From assembly GCA_964593585.1 (NCBI GenBank), contig CAZQIZ010000047.1, positions 1 to 15,086 of the forward strand: a stretch of DNA of 15,086 nucleotides, given 5' to 3'. Both the position numbers and the translations under genes were made by a program. This DNA is from JACQFV01 sp964593585. Its GTDB lineage: Bacteria > Zixibacteria > MSB-5A5 > WJJR01. The notes below the pieces were generated by a model, which saw only the letters and a list, made by a program, of their open reading frames with translations, made no database searches and was not told the DNA's origin. This document shows positions 13,446-15,086 of this stretch, piece after piece (the first letter of the stretch is position 1; the number at the start of each line of letters is the position of its first letter).

Positions 13446-14150
13446 GTGACAGCGCCACCCGCCATCGCCGACAACGCCCGCCGCTTCCGCGACGACTTCG
13501 AGCGCGAATGCGCCCGTCTGGGACGCAACCCCGACGACATCACCATCGTCGCCGTCTCCAAGACCTTCCCGGCCGAGGCGATCACCGCCGCCTTCACCGC
13601 GGGCTTCACAGACTTCGGCGAGAACAAGGTGCAGGAAGCCAAGGAAAAGATCCCGCCGATCACCCTTGCGCCACGACCGACCTGGCACATGATTGGCCAT
13701 CTGCAATCGAACAAGACGAAAGACGCGGTTGCGCTTTTTGATTTGATCCAATCGGTCGATAGCTGGCATCTGGCCGACGAGCTCAACCGCCGTGCCGCCG
13801 CCATCGGCAAGCGGCAGGATGTCCTCATTCAGGTGAACACCTCGGGTGAAGAACAAAAATCGGGATGCGACCCATGGGATGTCGATGAACTGGTCAGCGA
13901 CATCGCCGCGCTGGAGCATCTGCGCCTGCTCGGCCTGATGACCATCGGACCGCTGACCGACGACGAGGAGGAGATCGCGCCGGCCTTCCGCGACCTGCGC
14001 GGCATCTTCGAACGTCTGCACCCGGCCGATCTGCGCGGTGGCGCAATGCGCTATTGCTCGATGGGAATGACCGACGACTGGAAAATCGCGCTGGCCGAAG
14101 GGTCGAACATGCTGCGAATCGGACGCGCGATTTTTGGGGAGCGTGCGTAG
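13446..14150 (+). CDS. YggS/PLPBP-family pyridoxal-phosphate homeostasis protein, 234 aa
   Basis: Cytosolic PLP-binding protein with an alanine-racemase-like TIM-barrel fold but no known catalytic activity; family members buffer PLP and affect amino-acid metabolism. Motifs: AVSKTFPAEAI with the PLP-binding Lys39, FGENKVQEA (57-65), WHMIGHLQSNK (80-90), VNTSGEEQKSG (130-140), GLMTIGPL, and the C-terminal SMGMTDDWKIALAEGSNMLRIGRAIFG that grips the phosphate. I place the start at GTG 13446 because the homologous region begins there. The frame extends to an ATG at 13371, but those 25 residues overlap the inverted repeat and look non-coding. No clear Shine-Dalgarno precedes the GTG. A TATATT six bases upstream raises the chance of a leaderless message. 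The purine nucleoside phosphorylase gene follows after 59 bases. Confidence 0.93.
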   Translation: MTAPPAIADNARRFRDDFERECARLGRNPDDITIVAVSKTFPAEAITAAFTAGFTDFGENKVQEAKEKIPPITLAPRPTWHMIGHLQSNKTKDAVALFDLIQSVDSWHLADELNRRAAAIGKRQDVLIQVNTSGEEQKSGCDPWDVDELVSDIAALEHLRLLGLMTIGPLTDDEEEIAPAFRDLRGIFERLHPADLRGGAMRYCSMGMTDDWKIALAEGSNMLRIGRAIFGERA

Positions 14151-14171
14151 GGGTGTATTGCAATACGCCCC
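14150..14171. promoter_or_regulatory. 22-bp near-perfect palindrome, candidate operator
   Basis: GGGG-T-GTATTG at 14150-14160 mirrors CAATAC-G-CCCC at 14161-14171. All positions are symmetric except one T/G pair (14154/14167), which is a wobble in RNA. The core GTATTGCAATAC is a perfect 12-bp dyad. It starts at the last base of the yggS-family stop codon. It could be a repressor site or a hairpin; the absence of a T-run argues against an intrinsic terminator. Confidence 0.5.
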
Positions 14172-14186
14172 GGCAATTGCTACACT
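14158..14186 (+). promoter_or_regulatory. Candidate promoter of the purine nucleoside phosphorylase gene
   Basis: TTGCAA (14158-14163) and TACACT (14181-14186) are 17 bp apart, each matching four of six consensus bases. The -35 lies inside the 22-bp palindrome. A start near 14193 would leave a short leader with GGAG at 14201-14204. Moderate evidence only, since the gene could also be read from the upstream promoter. Confidence 0.4.
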
Positions 14187-14209
14187 ATTCGCCCAACATT
14201 GGAGACTCC

Positions 14210-15037
14210 ATGACCGACTACCGCACGCAGATCAACGAAGCCACCGCCGCCATTCGCCAATTCACCAAGGCGACCCCGTCGGTGGGCATCATCCTCGGCA
14301 CCGGGCTGGGCCAACTGGGCAAGGGAATCCAGGTCGAGACCGAAGTCGACTACAAAAAGATCACCCACTTCCCGCATTCGACCGTCGAGTCGCACGCCGG
14401 ACGGCTGCTGTTCGGCCAGCTGGGCGGCAAGTCGGTCGTGGCGATGCAGGGACGCTTCCACTATTACGAGGGCTACAGCTTCCAGCAGATCACGCTGCCG
14501 GTGCGGGTGATGAAGATGCTGGGCGTGAAGGTGCTGATCGTCTCCAACGCCTGCGGCGGGATGAATCCGCTCTTCACCGCCGGCGACATCATGGCAATCA
14601 CCGATCACATCAACATGCTCGGCGGCAATCCGCTCATCGGCCCCAACCTCGATGACTTCGGCGCGCGGTTCCCCGACATGTACCAATGCTACGATCCCGA
14701 ACTGATCGCCCTGGCCGAGGAATGCGCGCTGGACTTGAAGATCGCGCTGAAGAAGGGCGTCTACGTCGGCGTCGCCGGCCCCAACCTCGAGACCGCCGCC
14801 GAGTACCGCATGCTGCGCATCATGGGCGCCGACGTGGTCGGCATGTCCACGGTGCCCGAGGTGATCGCGGCGCGCCAGCAGGGCACGCGTGTCTCCGGCT
14901 TCTCCATCATCACCGACATGGGCCTGCCCGACAAGCTGCACCCGATGAACCACGAGATCATCGTCGGCGTCGCCGGCCGCGCCGAGCCGAAGCTGTCGGC
15001 GCTGATCGGCGAGTTGGTCAAGCGGATGAAGCTTTAG
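14210..15037 (+). CDS. Purine nucleoside phosphorylase (trimeric, PNP/MTAP family), 275 aa
   Basis: Cleaves purine (deoxy)nucleosides with phosphate to free base and (deoxy)ribose 1-phosphate, in cytosolic purine salvage. Motifs by analogy with human PNP: GTGLG (Thr31 where Ser33 is usual), SHAGRLLFG (His62), QGRFHYYEGY (Arg82, His84), SNACGGMNP, GPNLETAAEYRM (Glu194), VGMSTVPEV (Met212, Ser213), ITDMG (Asp236) and MNHE (His248). Length is normal. The ATG at 14210 has GGAGA five to eight bases upstream; the frame opens further up at 14054 but that part overlaps the YggS-family gene and is unlike the family. Asp236 replaces the Asn found in mammalian PNP. The ITD(L/M)G form, to my knowledge, is common in Bacteroidetes-type PNPs. 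Methylthioadenosine phosphorylase is an alternative within the same superfamily, but GMSTVPEV and the His favour PNP. Confidence 0.93.
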   Translation: MTDYRTQINEATAAIRQFTKATPSVGIILGTGLGQLGKGIQVETEVDYKKITHFPHSTVESHAGRLLFGQLGGKSVVAMQGRFHYYEGYSFQQITLPVRVMKMLGVKVLIVSNACGGMNPLFTAGDIMAITDHINMLGGNPLIGPNLDDFGARFPDMYQCYDPELIALAEECALDLKIALKKGVYVGVAGPNLETAAEYRMLRIMGADVVGMSTVPEVIAARQQGTRVSGFSIITDMGLPDKLHPMNHEIIVGVAGRAEPKLSALIGELVKRMKL

Positions 15038-15086
15038 ACCTTCTAACAAAATGGGTGTTGCATTTGGACTGGGTTGTTGATCTTAC

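Overview
This GC-rich 15 kb window is a bacterial chromosomal segment of mostly housekeeping genes with a peptidase-rich centre. No mobile elements, tRNA/rRNA genes or CRISPR arrays are visible. A secreted subtilase ending in a FlgD-type Ig-like domain, a purine nucleoside phosphorylase of the form common in Bacteroidetes, secreted S9 peptidases and CIRCE-controlled groESL point, by inference only, to an uncultured lineage of the FCB group (Zixibacteria/Latescibacteria/Eisenbacteria-like). No phylogenetic marker here settles this.

Layout. Positions 1-343 hold a possible 5' fragment of a minus-strand gene running off the left edge, then two hairpins. Positions 344-2620 hold the minus-strand groES-groEL operon with a sigma70-like promoter and a perfect CIRCE operator. 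The groES-groEL gap carries two identical GC-rich palindromes. Next on the minus strand, reading right to left, come a TauE/SafE-family permease (3510-4235) and coaX, type III pantothenate kinase (2691-3461). A divergent plus-strand gene (4397-4870) encodes an excisionase-like HTH fused to a DUF2087 domain. It sits behind an AT-rich stretch with a direct repeat on a 20-bp period.

Positions 4879-13318 are the accessory part. A cytoplasmic S9 prolyl-oligopeptidase-family enzyme (5385-7445) is coupled to a small uncharacterised gene (4879-5382), both on the minus strand. Divergently transcribed is a large multidomain secreted S8 serine peptidase (7839-11180), closed by a strong intrinsic terminator. 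It is followed by a secreted S9 peptidase (11405-13318). Together they suggest peptide scavenging: extracellular or periplasmic proteolysis followed by intracellular peptide cleavage.

Positions 13319-15037 return to housekeeping: a large imperfect inverted repeat, a YggS/PLPBP-family PLP homeostasis protein (13446-14150) and a trimeric-type purine nucleoside phosphorylase (14210-15037). A near-perfect 22-bp palindrome between these two genes overlaps the -35 element of a candidate promoter.

I found no clearly novel multi-gene system. The most noteworthy items are candidate cis-regulatory structures (4335-4367, 14150-14186, 2053-2112, 13328-13412), the unassigned central domain of the subtilase, the HTH-DUF2087 regulator and an Asp at the purine-recognition position of the nucleoside phosphorylase.
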